A stretch of DNA of 5,036 nucleotides from an uncultured Bacteroidales bacterium (lineage in GTDB: Bacteria > Bacteroidota > Bacteroidia > Bacteroidales > Bacteroidaceae). Positions 1-5,036 of this stretch are shown piece after piece. The first letter of the stretch is position 1; each line of letters begins with the position of its first letter. Below the pieces are notes generated by a model, which saw nothing but the letters and a program-made list of their open reading frames with translations, was not told the DNA's origin and searched no databases. Position numbers and translations under genes: made by a program. The stretch covers positions 1 to 5,036 of the forward strand of contig CADCOX010000281.1 of NCBI GenBank assembly GCA_902803195.1. Reading direction: 5' to 3'.

Positions 1-1
1 C

Positions 2-592
2 GCGGCCAGCGCCACCATCCACATCCGAGGCCTGAACGTCCACCCGGGTTATGCCAAGGACAAGATGCGCAATGCCTGTCGCATCGCTGCTGAGTTCGCG
101 CAGTCGATGCCCATCACCGAGGTGCCCGAACGCACCGAGGGCTACGAGGGCTTCTACCATCTCACCGGCATTCGTGCCACCGTCGAAGAGGCCACCCTCA
201 GCTACATCATCCGCGACCACGACCGTCAACGCTTCGAGCAGCGCAAGGACTTCGTGGCCGACCTCGTGGCCGTCTTCGAGGAGCGCTATGGCAAGGACGT
301 CGTGCATGCCGACATCCGCGACCAGTACTACAACATGAAACAGCAACTCGAGGGCAAGGAGCACATCATTGATATCGCACGCCGGGCCATCGAGGAGGCT
401 GGCATGGCATGCAAGGTCAAGGCTATCCGAGGCGGCACCGATGGCGCCCAGCTCTCGTTCAAGGGTCTGCCCTGCCCCAACATCTTTGCCGGTGGCCTCA
501 ACTTCCATGGCCGCCACGAGTTCGTGCCCATCCAGTCGATGCAGAAGGCCATGATGACCGTCGTCAACATCTGCAAGATGGTAGCTGAATAA
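2..592 (+). CDS. pepT: Peptidase T (tripeptide aminopeptidase, M20B), C-terminal half, 5' end outside window
   Basis: Peptidase T is a cytoplasmic zinc aminopeptidase that removes the N-terminal residue from tripeptides, a late step in peptide use. The reading frame is open from base 2 to the TAA ending at 592, giving 196 residues, about half of the usual ~408, so the start lies to the left of the window. Visible motifs follow E. coli PepT closely from memory: NVHPG (residues 12-16, in the dimerisation/lid domain), TEGYEGFYHL, YIIRDHDR, DQYYNM, the signature IRGGTDGAQLSF, GLPCPN, and FHGRHEF near the C-terminus. The first His of HGRHEF (codon 506-508) corresponds to the last zinc ligand (His379 in the enteric enzyme). 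The other zinc ligands and the catalytic Asp/Glu lie upstream and cannot be checked. The gene ends normally and is followed 49 bases later by an intrinsic terminator. It converges on the minus-strand genes. The family assignment is near certain. Confidence 0.97.
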   Translation, partial: AASATIHIRGLNVHPGYAKDKMRNACRIAAEFAQSMPITEVPERTEGYEGFYHLTGIRATVEEATLSYIIRDHDRQRFEQRKDFVADLVAVFEERYGKDVVHADIRDQYYNMKQQLEGKEHIIDIARRAIEEAGMACKVKAIRGGTDGAQLSFKGLPCPNIFAGGLNFHGRHEFVPIQSMQKAMMTVVNICKMVAE

Positions 593-641
593 AGAAGAAC
601 GGGCACTCGTTCGCGAGGCCACAACCTCTCTCCCACTCATA

Positions 642-687
642 GATGAACCTATGCTCTCAGACCGATGAGCATAGGTTCATCCTTTTT
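642..687 (+). terminator. Intrinsic terminator of pepT
   Basis: A perfect 15-bp inverted repeat (left arm 642-656, right arm 667-681; GATGAACCTATGCTC and its complement) with a 10-base loop is followed by CTTTTTA, a U-tract on the + strand. It begins 49 bases after the pepT stop codon, as expected for a rho-independent terminator. On the minus strand the stem is not followed by a T-run, so it probably works in only one direction. Confidence 0.88.
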
Positions 688-723
688 ACCATCCCAAAAC
701 AAATAACATCAAAGCCCTTATCG

Positions 724-941
724 TAGGATGGACATCGGCCGCTCTATATACGTAAGGCCTCACACGTATATACGTGAAGGGCTGAGCGTATAGTACGTGA
801 AAGGCTGCGCGTATATACGTAAAGGGCTGCGCGTATAGTACGTGTGAGGCTGTGCGTATATACGTAAAGGGCTGCGCGTATATACGTAAAGGGCTGAGCG
901 TATAGTACGTGAATTAGCGTATGGACGCTCATTCCATCCTA
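724..941. repeat. 9-bp inverted repeat bracketing the tandem array
   Basis: TAGGATGGA at 724-732 and its exact complement TCCATCCTA at 933-941 flank the 22/23-bp array on both sides. The right copy ends 8 bases before the stop codon of the WG-repeat gene. The arms are short, so chance is possible, but their position exactly at the edges of the array suggests they mark its boundaries or the ends of a small non-autonomous element. Confidence 0.45.
742..932. repeat. Tandem array of 22/23-bp units with palindromic CGTA..TACG cores
   Basis: Seven recognisable units lie head to tail at 765-786, 787-809, 810-831, 832-854, 855-876, 877-898 and 899-917 (the last shortened). A decayed unit sits on each side (742-764 and 918-932). 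Two core types occur. Type A is CGTATATACG, a perfect palindrome, in 22-bp units. Type B is CGTATAGTACG, with a 3-base spacer, in 23-bp units. The order is A B A B A A B. The core is followed by a purine-rich tail such as TAAAGGGCTGCG. Units 810-831 and 855-876 are identical. Reading frames through it on the minus strand give only repetitive YVYTRSPLRIYAQ-like peptides and are not believable genes. It is not CRISPR, because there are no unique spacers between the units. Its function is unknown; a protein-binding array or a simple minisatellite are both possible. Confidence 0.9.
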
Positions 942-949
942 ACTGTACC

Positions 950-1381
950 TTACCGTGAGGAGAAAAGCCAATGAAAGAGGCGACGAAAGAGGGAGAAGGA
1001 TGTACGATTGCCTTGTTTGTCGATATGATAGAATACGCCGGCATTAGTCACTACGGCAGCTCGGCCATGGGTGAAGGAGCGGGCACTCGTCCACTGACAG
1101 GGGATGACGACCCTTCCCTCTTTGTCAATATACCCCCACTTGCCATCTGCGTCCTGCACCGCAGCCAACTCCTCGCTGAAAGAATAGACGCGCTGCCACA
1201 TGCAGGGAATGACCAAGACACCAGCCTCATCGATGAAACCATACTTCCCCAGGTGATCCCTGACCCACGCACGACCGCAATGGAAACCCCGCGCATCGCG
1301 CCATTGGCAGGGAATGACAACATTCCCCGTCTCATCGGCAAAGCCGACAAGGCCATTCTGCTTGACCGGTTGCAGTTTCAT
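950..1381 (-). CDS. WG-repeat-containing protein
   Basis: This is a 143-residue protein made almost wholly of WG (KWG-type) repeats, a beta-strand repeat common in Bacteroidetes proteins and usually without an assigned biochemical role. The repeats have an exact 35-residue period: GF at 13-14, GF at 48-49, GY at 83-84 and a degenerate YH at 118-119. Each full repeat has the pattern GF/Y-I/A-D-E/K-x-G..VIPCxW, with VIPCQW at 22-27, VIPCMW at 57-62 and VIPCQW at 92-97. The canonical WG is partly lost (VG, YG, WG). The C-terminal tail (FRRLFHWLF) is basic and aromatic. No signal peptide or membrane segment is seen, so it is probably cytoplasmic. The start is taken as ATG at 1381, which begins MKLQPVKQNG. 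A TTG at 1399 would add six residues; the AGGAGG at 1418-1423 lies too far from either to decide. It follows the flavoprotein gene by 28 bases and is probably in the same operon. The family is clear; the function is not. Confidence 0.85.
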   Translation of the reverse strand: MKLQPVKQNGLVGFADETGNVVIPCQWRDARGFHCGRAWVRDHLGKYGFIDEAGVLVIPCMWQRVYSFSEELAAVQDADGKWGYIDKEGRVVIPCQWTSARSFTHGRAAVVTNAGVFYHIDKQGNRTSFSLFRRLFHWLFSSR

Positions 1382-1409
1382 CTCTATGAGGTTAATCAAT
1401 CCGTTTTCT

Positions 1410-2093
1410 TCACACTGCCTCCTGAGCTTTCTGCACTAATCGCTGTCCGAGCTCGTAGGCGTTCTGCAGGTCGATGGGGAAATGCTCGTCGCGGTAACGG
1501 CGCTTGTCCTCCTCGCTGAAGAGGTTGAAATCGTAACGGGAGTAGTCGTTGAACTGATAGGTATTGCAGGCGTAGAGCGTCTCGGAGTAGCCGAAGATGT
1601 CGGCCATCACCTTGGTGTTCTCTTCCAAGATGGGCGGATAGCCTATCTGCTGCATATAGTCCTCGGGGCAGTTCATGGTGAAGATCATGGCGGTGGGGAT
1701 GACCTTGTCGCGCAGGGTGATGTGCTTGCCGTTCTCGTAGAGGTAGGTGCCTACGGGGAAGCAGAGACGCTCCATGAACGAGCGTAGTTCACCCGTAGGA
1801 TAGCTGTAGTAGACGGGGGCGCCGAGCACGATGACATCGGCCTCGCGACAACGCTCGAGCACGGGACGCAGATCGTCCTTCAGGGCGCATACGCCATTGC
1901 ACTTGGAGTTCTTTAGCTTGCAGGCGAAGCAGCTCTTGCAACCCTTGAAGTCGATGTCGTAGAGGTGGATGAGTTCGGTCTGCGCGCCAGCAGCCTCAGC
2001 GCCACGCATGGCGCTCTCGAGCATCTGGGCGGTGTTCTTGTTCTTTCGTGGACTGCCATTGACGAAGATGGCTTTCAAAGTTTTCTTTTCCAT
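1410..2093 (-). CDS. Flavodoxin-family / NADPH-dependent FMN reductase-like protein with Cys cluster
   Basis: This 227-residue cytoplasmic protein has a flavodoxin-like fold and is probably an FMN-dependent oxidoreductase. The N-terminal strand and phosphate-binding loop read AIFVNGSPRKNKNTAQML (residues 8-25), typical of FMN binding. GAPVYYSYPTGELRSFMERL (91-110) is the family's flavin-contact and dimer segment. Between them is a cysteine cluster, C52-x2-C55-x2-C58-x6-C65-x3-C69 (GCKSCFACK... then CNGVC), followed by ALKDDL. This spacing resembles the compact [4Fe-4S] motif of iron-sulfur flavoproteins (Isf), but many close relatives carry only part of it, so cluster binding is inference. 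The C-terminal ~90 residues, rich in Tyr, Asp and Asn, are variable in this family. The start is ATG at 2093, ten residues before the phosphate loop. The substrate and electron donor cannot be read from the sequence. It ends 28 bases before the WG-repeat gene on the same strand. Confidence 0.9.
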   Translation of the reverse strand: MEKKTLKAIFVNGSPRKNKNTAQMLESAMRGAEAAGAQTELIHLYDIDFKGCKSCFACKLKNSKCNGVCALKDDLRPVLERCREADVIVLGAPVYYSYPTGELRSFMERLCFPVGTYLYENGKHITLRDKVIPTAMIFTMNCPEDYMQQIGYPPILEENTKVMADIFGYSETLYACNTYQFNDYSRYDFNLFSEEDKRRYRDEHFPIDLQNAYELGQRLVQKAQEAV

Positions 2094-2293
2094 GGGTAGT
2101 TCTACTAAGTTTCGTATGTTATGGAAGTTAAAGTAGTTCTTCAGACTCGCTTCACTCGAAAAAGCGTCGAGGGGAATGCTTTTGCCCTGTCAGGGAGTAT
2201 ACCGCCCACTTGCTGCGCAACGCTCCTTGCGACGGACGCAGCAGCAAACGCTCAGAGGACTGAGGGTTACCGATACTTAGCCCTTCGACAGGT
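2094..2293. other. Spacer between beta-galactosidase and flavoprotein genes, with small stem-loops
   Basis: These 200 bases hold no convincing gene. Besides the palindromic repeat at 2281-2308 there are several short inverted repeats: CCCTG-T-CAGGG at 2185-2195, CGCAA...TTGCG at 2216-2231 nested inside GCTGCG...CGCAGC, and AAAAGC (2160-2165) pairing with GCTTTT (2178-2183). Read on the minus strand, the last is a weak hairpin ending in CTTTTT and could be a poor terminator for the beta-galactosidase transcript. No clear Bacteroidales promoter (TTTG / TAnnTTTG) was found before the flavoprotein ATG. Confidence 0.5.
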
Positions 2294-2308
2294 TCAGGGC
2301 AAGGCCTT
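2281..2308. repeat. REP-like palindromic repeat (PEPVEG-type)
   Basis: The sequence CCCTTCGACAGGTTCAGGG, followed by CAAGGCCTT, matches from memory a very widespread short intergenic repeat of the form CCCTTCGACAGGCTCAGGG. Its translations are often mis-annotated as peptides containing PEPVEG or LRQVQGKA. Both signatures occur here: CPEPVEG on the minus strand and LRQVQGKALG on the + strand. It overlaps the last codons and the TGA of the beta-galactosidase gene. Confidence 0.65.
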
Positions 2309-5036
2309 GGGTGAGCAACTGAGAATAAAACTATAATGATAGGGTTGATTGCCCGGAATGGTATACTGAGGTAGGGTACGTGCTCCCCAAGTGTCGACAC
2401 CCCCTACGCCATGAATGTTCAAGTCGATGTTCACGTTGACGAAGCGTCCACGGGCGACGTCCTGCGGATGGCGCGCGTCGGTGAGATCTTCCTCGCCGTA
2501 GTCCCACGCACGGATGCAGAGCGGCTGGCAGCCATCGATGCGGAGTGTCCTTTGGGGAGACGAGATCTCAAACCAACGGACATCACAGCGATTGCCGTTG
2601 TCCTGAGGCTTCACATACTCCGTCTCGAACTCCGAGAGCGGCATCGCGTAACGGCCGATGAAGGCAGAGCGCTTGCGGTCGGGATAGTTTTCCCAAGGTC
2701 CGCGACCATAATAGGCAATGTCCGTCATGTCGGCAGGCAAGCGCATGCGCATGCCGAACTTAGGCATCAGCGGGATGGAGTCATGGGTGGGACGATAGTC
2801 AGCATCCACTTTGATGCGTCCATCGGCAGTGATGGTATAGGTCAACGTGTAGTCGGCTCCTAAGGGAAGCGACATCTCTGCCGTGACGATCGTACCCGTC
2901 TTGGACTTCTTCGACGTGATGGACTTCACGATGCGCCCAGTGGCAGCCTCCTTCCATGCGCCTAACCGCTGTTCGAAGCCTGCGGCACGCTGATTGTCGT
3001 TGACGGGCTTCCAGAAATAGGGCTCCAAGGGGGCTTGAAGCATCTGCTGCCCGTCGACCAACCAACTGGAGAGGGCGCCCGACGGGTCAATCGTGATGAT
3101 GCCGTTCTTGGTGGTCAGGACGACGGCGCCATTCTCACGGCTCACTTTAGCGGCTTTCCCTGCTATCTGCGAGGGGAAGACGTAGGGCTGCAACATAAAT
3201 TGTTCGCTGGCAACGACGAAGCCTGCCTTGGCCCAAGGCGTATCTCGACGCAGACGGGCACTGACGTTCAAGAGGGTCTCTGAGGAGAAGTGCAAAGTGT
3301 CGCATGTCAGATCGTACTCGCTCGGATCTGTGAAGCTGTCACGATTGACGATGCGAATCTTGTCTCCCTCGCGCACGAACTGGAGCGGCTGATAGACATG
3401 TCGGAGCTCGAAGTAGTGGGGATGGGGTATGCGGTCGGCGGCTATCAGTCCGTTGATGCAGAAGTTTCCGTCGTTGGGCTGATCGCCGAAGTCGCCACCA
3501 TAGAGGTAAAGCCCCTCTCCGACTCCCCCCGTGGGGGGGAGGGTTGCGTTTCCGCTTGATAGGTCTTGAGAAGAATTACTTGCCACGTCTCCAGAGGAAC
3601 TGAAGTGGTTTTGAGAAGAATTGCTCCCTCCGTCTCCAGAGGAACTGAAGTCCTCCCCCCCACGGGGGGAGTTAGAGAGGGGCTTCCAGATGCCCTGGTC
3701 TACCCAATCCCATACAGCGGCGCCGGCGATGCTGCTGTCGGCGTAGATGACGTCCCAGTATTCCTGGAGGTTGCCTAGGGAGTTTCCCATGGCGTGGGCG
3801 TACTCACGCATCATGAAAGGCTTGTCGGTGACCTGCTGGGCATTCTTTTTCAGGTTGTCAGGCGTGAGGTAGCTGTCGTCCCAGAGGGCGGAGTAGCGGC
3901 GGTCGCTGTCATAGAACGGCGGACGGGTCGGGTCGAGTTCGCGCACCTTATTGTACATAGCCTCGATGTTGGGTCCTACGCCGCCCTCATTGCCGAGGCT
4001 CCAGAGGATCACGCAAGGGTGGTTGACATCGCGTTTGACCAGCGATTCTGCGCGGTCGACATGAGCCTGCCGGAACGTCGGGTCCTCGCCCATCACCTTG
4101 TTAGCATAGCCGTATCCATGAGTCTCGTGGTTGGCCTCGTCCATCACGTAGATACCCCAGCGGTCACAGAGCTCGTAGAGATACTCGCGGTCGGGATAGT
4201 GAGAGGTGCGCAGGAAGTTGACATTGGCCTGCTTCATCAGACGGATGTCCTGCTCGTAGGTGGCATCATCGACATAGCGGCCAGTGCGTGGGTGGTGGTC
4301 GTGGCGATTGACTCCGCGCAGCTTGACATTCTTGCCATTGACCTTGAAGACTTCGCCCACACACTCCACGCGCTTCACGCCAAGGTGATAATCGAAATGT
4401 TCGACGACGGCATCCTGAGCGTCGCGCAACTCGATGCTGAAGGGATAGAGATGGGGCTGCTCTGCCGACCAGAGCTTAGGGTTGTCCAACTGATAGTGGA
4501 GTTGCACGTGGGTGGTATCGCCCGGGGCAAGGGTGGCCACGGACTGCTCCAAAGTCGTGCCATCGACGAGGAACTGCAGTCGCTTGTTCTTGGCTGTGGT
4601 TTTCCCTGTGTTGCAGAGCGCAATATCAGCCGTGATGCTGGCCTGACTGAAGTCTGCATTGGGAATCGCCGTCACCCGATAGTCGGCGATATGAGTGGGC
4701 GGGCGCACCCAGAGCTGCACGCTGCGGAAGATGCCCGAGAGACGCCACATGTCCTGATCCTCCAAGTAGCTGCCGTCGCTCCAGCGATAGACTTCCACTG
4801 CCAGTCGGTTGTTGCCCTCGCGCAGGTAGCCGGTGACGTCGAACTCAGCAGGTGACATGGAGTTCTGACTGTAGCCTACCTTTCGCCCGTTCACCCAAAC
4901 GTACATGGCAGAATGAACACCTCCGAAATGGAGAATCAAGTTCTTCGAGAGCATCTCCTTCGTCACGCGGAAGGTGGTCACGTAGGAGCCAACGGGATTG
5001 CGGTTCTCGTAGGCTGTCCAATGCTTGGGCGGTTCC
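2294..5036 (-). CDS. lacZ: LacZ-type beta-galactosidase (GH2), N-terminus outside window, with in-frame repeat insertion
   Basis: This enzyme hydrolyses terminal beta-D-galactosides such as lactose by a retaining mechanism. 913 residues are visible. The frame is open to the right edge (EPPKHWTAYENRNPVGSY precedes the GTG at 4981), so that GTG is not the start; by comparison with ~1030-residue homologues roughly 100 residues or more are missing, and a signal peptide cannot be judged. Domain order is as in E. coli LacZ: jelly-roll sugar-binding domain with RWSDGSYLEDQDMWR, an Ig-like domain, the TIM barrel from RGVNRHDHHP, a second Ig-like domain, and the C-terminal sandwich with GRGPWENYPDR and GGVDTW. 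Active-site motifs are intact: DEANHETHG (metal site), acid/base Glu350 in WSLGNEGG (codon 3986-3988), nucleophile Glu411 in MMREYAHAMGN (codon 3803-3805), and VWDWVDQ. Residues 451-509 are an inserted palindromic repeat in the barrel. The last codons and the stop lie in another repeat. Whether the enzyme is active with the insert is unknown. Confidence 0.95.
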   Translation of the reverse strand, partial: EPPKHWTAYENRNPVGSYVTTFRVTKEMLSKNLILHFGGVHSAMYVWVNGRKVGYSQNSMSPAEFDVTGYLREGNNRLAVEVYRWSDGSYLEDQDMWRLSGIFRSVQLWVRPPTHIADYRVTAIPNADFSQASITADIALCNTGKTTAKNKRLQFLVDGTTLEQSVATLAPGDTTHVQLHYQLDNPKLWSAEQPHLYPFSIELRDAQDAVVEHFDYHLGVKRVECVGEVFKVNGKNVKLRGVNRHDHHPRTGRYVDDATYEQDIRLMKQANVNFLRTSHYPDREYLYELCDRWGIYVMDEANHETHGYGYANKVMGEDPTFRQAHVDRAESLVKRDVNHPCVILWSLGNEGGVGPNIEAMYNKVRELDPTRPPFYDSDRRYSALWDDSYLTPDNLKKNAQQVTDKPFMMREYAHAMGNSLGNLQEYWDVIYADSSIAGAAVWDWVDQGIWKPLSNSPRGGEDFSSSGDGGSNSSQNHFSSSGDVASNSSQDLSSGNATLPPTGGVGEGLYLYGGDFGDQPNDGNFCINGLIAADRIPHPHYFELRHVYQPLQFVREGDKIRIVNRDSFTDPSEYDLTCDTLHFSSETLLNVSARLRRDTPWAKAGFVVASEQFMLQPYVFPSQIAGKAAKVSRENGAVVLTTKNGIITIDPSGALSSWLVDGQQMLQAPLEPYFWKPVNDNQRAAGFEQRLGAWKEAATGRIVKSITSKKSKTGTIVTAEMSLPLGADYTLTYTITADGRIKVDADYRPTHDSIPLMPKFGMRMRLPADMTDIAYYGRGPWENYPDRKRSAFIGRYAMPLSEFETEYVKPQDNGNRCDVRWFEISSPQRTLRIDGCQPLCIRAWDYGEEDLTDARHPQDVARGRFVNVNIDLNIHGVGGVDTWGARTLPQYTIPGNQPYHYSFILSCSPKALP
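3509..3685. mobile_element. 177-bp palindromic element inserted in frame in the beta-galactosidase gene
   Basis: The two ends are 35-bp inverted repeats (3509-3543 and 3651-3685) identical at 32 of 35 positions. Outermost is AAGCCCCTCTC, innermost a C6-GT-G7 run. Each arm is itself a hairpin (CTCCCCCC GT GGGGGGGAG). The middle carries two 45-bp direct repeats. The element is exactly 59 codons and is open in the gene's frame, adding KPLSNSPRGGEDF..., a Ser/Asn/Gly-rich linker, and ...LPPTGGVGEGL. The flanking protein (GIW before, YLYGGDFGD after) is normal GH2 sequence. No transposase is encoded, and no target-site duplication is obvious. It resembles a MITE or the in-frame palindromic elements known from Rickettsia in architecture only; no sequence relationship is claimed. 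Confidence 0.85.
3563..3652. repeat. Two adjacent 45-bp direct repeats inside the palindromic element
   Basis: Units 3563-3607 and 3608-3652 are 38/45 identical. Both contain TTGAGAAGAATT and GTCTCCAGAGGAACTGAAGT. On the coding (minus) strand they read as two 15-residue units, FSSSGDGGSNSSQNH and FSSSGDVASNSSQDL, a polar, presumably flexible linker. The unit length is a multiple of three, so changes in copy number would keep the beta-galactosidase frame. Confidence 0.88.

Noticed and set aside
742..932. CRISPR array
   Set aside because: The units are directly abutting with no unique spacers of 30-40 bases, and no cas genes are present.
744..1044. Open frames on the minus strand through the tandem array giving YVYTRSPLRIYAQ-type peptides
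   Set aside because: The peptides are just translations of the 22/23-bp units. The units change frame with their 22/23 lengths, and no family or start signal supports a gene.
601..1090. Shared 11-mer CGGGCACTCGT near 600-610 and 1080-1090
   Set aside because: One copy is in the pepT trailer and the other is within WG-repeat codons; the match does not extend, so it is probably chance.
1397..1399. TTG at 1399 as start of the WG-repeat protein
   Set aside because: Not excluded, but the ATG at 1381 gives a more typical N-terminus directly before the first repeat, and the AGGAGG at 1418-1423 is too far from the TTG to support it.
2152..2400. 82-codon minus-strand frame containing CPEPVEG, and the + frame at 2121-2336 containing LRQVQGKALG
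   Set aside because: Both are typical spurious translations of the widespread REP-like repeat and overlap the beta-galactosidase end.
3509..3685. Beta-galactosidase called as a pseudogene because of the insertion
   Set aside because: The insert is a whole number of codons without stops, and catalytic residues and downstream domains are intact, so there is no sequence evidence of loss of the reading frame.
3794..4855. Long open frame of 353 codons on the + strand
   Set aside because: It lies wholly antisense to the well-supported beta-galactosidase catalytic region. Its protein shows no recognisable family and is an ordinary shadow of GC-rich codon usage.
4979..4981. GTG at 4981 as the start of the beta-galactosidase
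   Set aside because: The frame stays open to the window edge and encodes the conserved ENRNPVGSY motif upstream, so the true start lies outside.

Overview
The window looks like chromosomal DNA from a Bacteroidales bacterium, most likely a GC-rich member of Prevotellaceae or a close relative. The evidence is the style of the proteins (a LacZ-type GH2 beta-galactosidase ending in a GGVDTW-type motif, a WG-repeat protein, a flavodoxin-family protein with a Cys cluster, a PepT-type tripeptidase), the lack of clear Shine-Dalgarno spacing before the starts, and several short palindromic repeats. The family-level assignment is inference.

Layout. (1) Bases 2-592, + strand: the C-terminal half of peptidase T, followed by a textbook intrinsic terminator (642-687). 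(2) Bases 724-941: a gene-free stretch holding a tandem array of 22/23-bp units, each built around a CGTA..TACG palindrome and bracketed by a 9-bp inverted repeat. (3) Minus strand, read from high to low coordinates: a large LacZ-type beta-galactosidase that enters from beyond the right edge and stops at 2294; a 200-bp spacer with a widespread-type palindromic repeat and small stem-loops; a flavodoxin/NADPH-dependent FMN-reductase-like protein (2093-1410); and, 28 bases further on, a small WG-repeat protein (1381-950). The last two are probably co-transcribed. pepT converges on this minus-strand group, and the terminator and the array lie between them.

The most unusual feature is inside the beta-galactosidase gene. 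A 177-bp palindromic element (3509-3685, exactly 59 codons) lies in frame between the conserved VWDWVDQGIW and YGGDFGD motifs of the catalytic barrel. It has 35-bp inverted-repeat arms (32/35 identical), each with its own C-run/G-run hairpin, and a core made of two adjacent 45-bp direct repeats coding for a Ser/Asn-rich linker. The frame stays open and both catalytic glutamates are present, so the gene looks functional but carries an inserted 59-residue loop. A second repeat at the 3' end (2281-2308) appears to supply the stop codon of the same gene. The genes do not form one obvious pathway: beta-galactosidase hydrolyses galactosides, PepT trims tripeptides, and the flavoprotein and WG protein have no assigned partner here.
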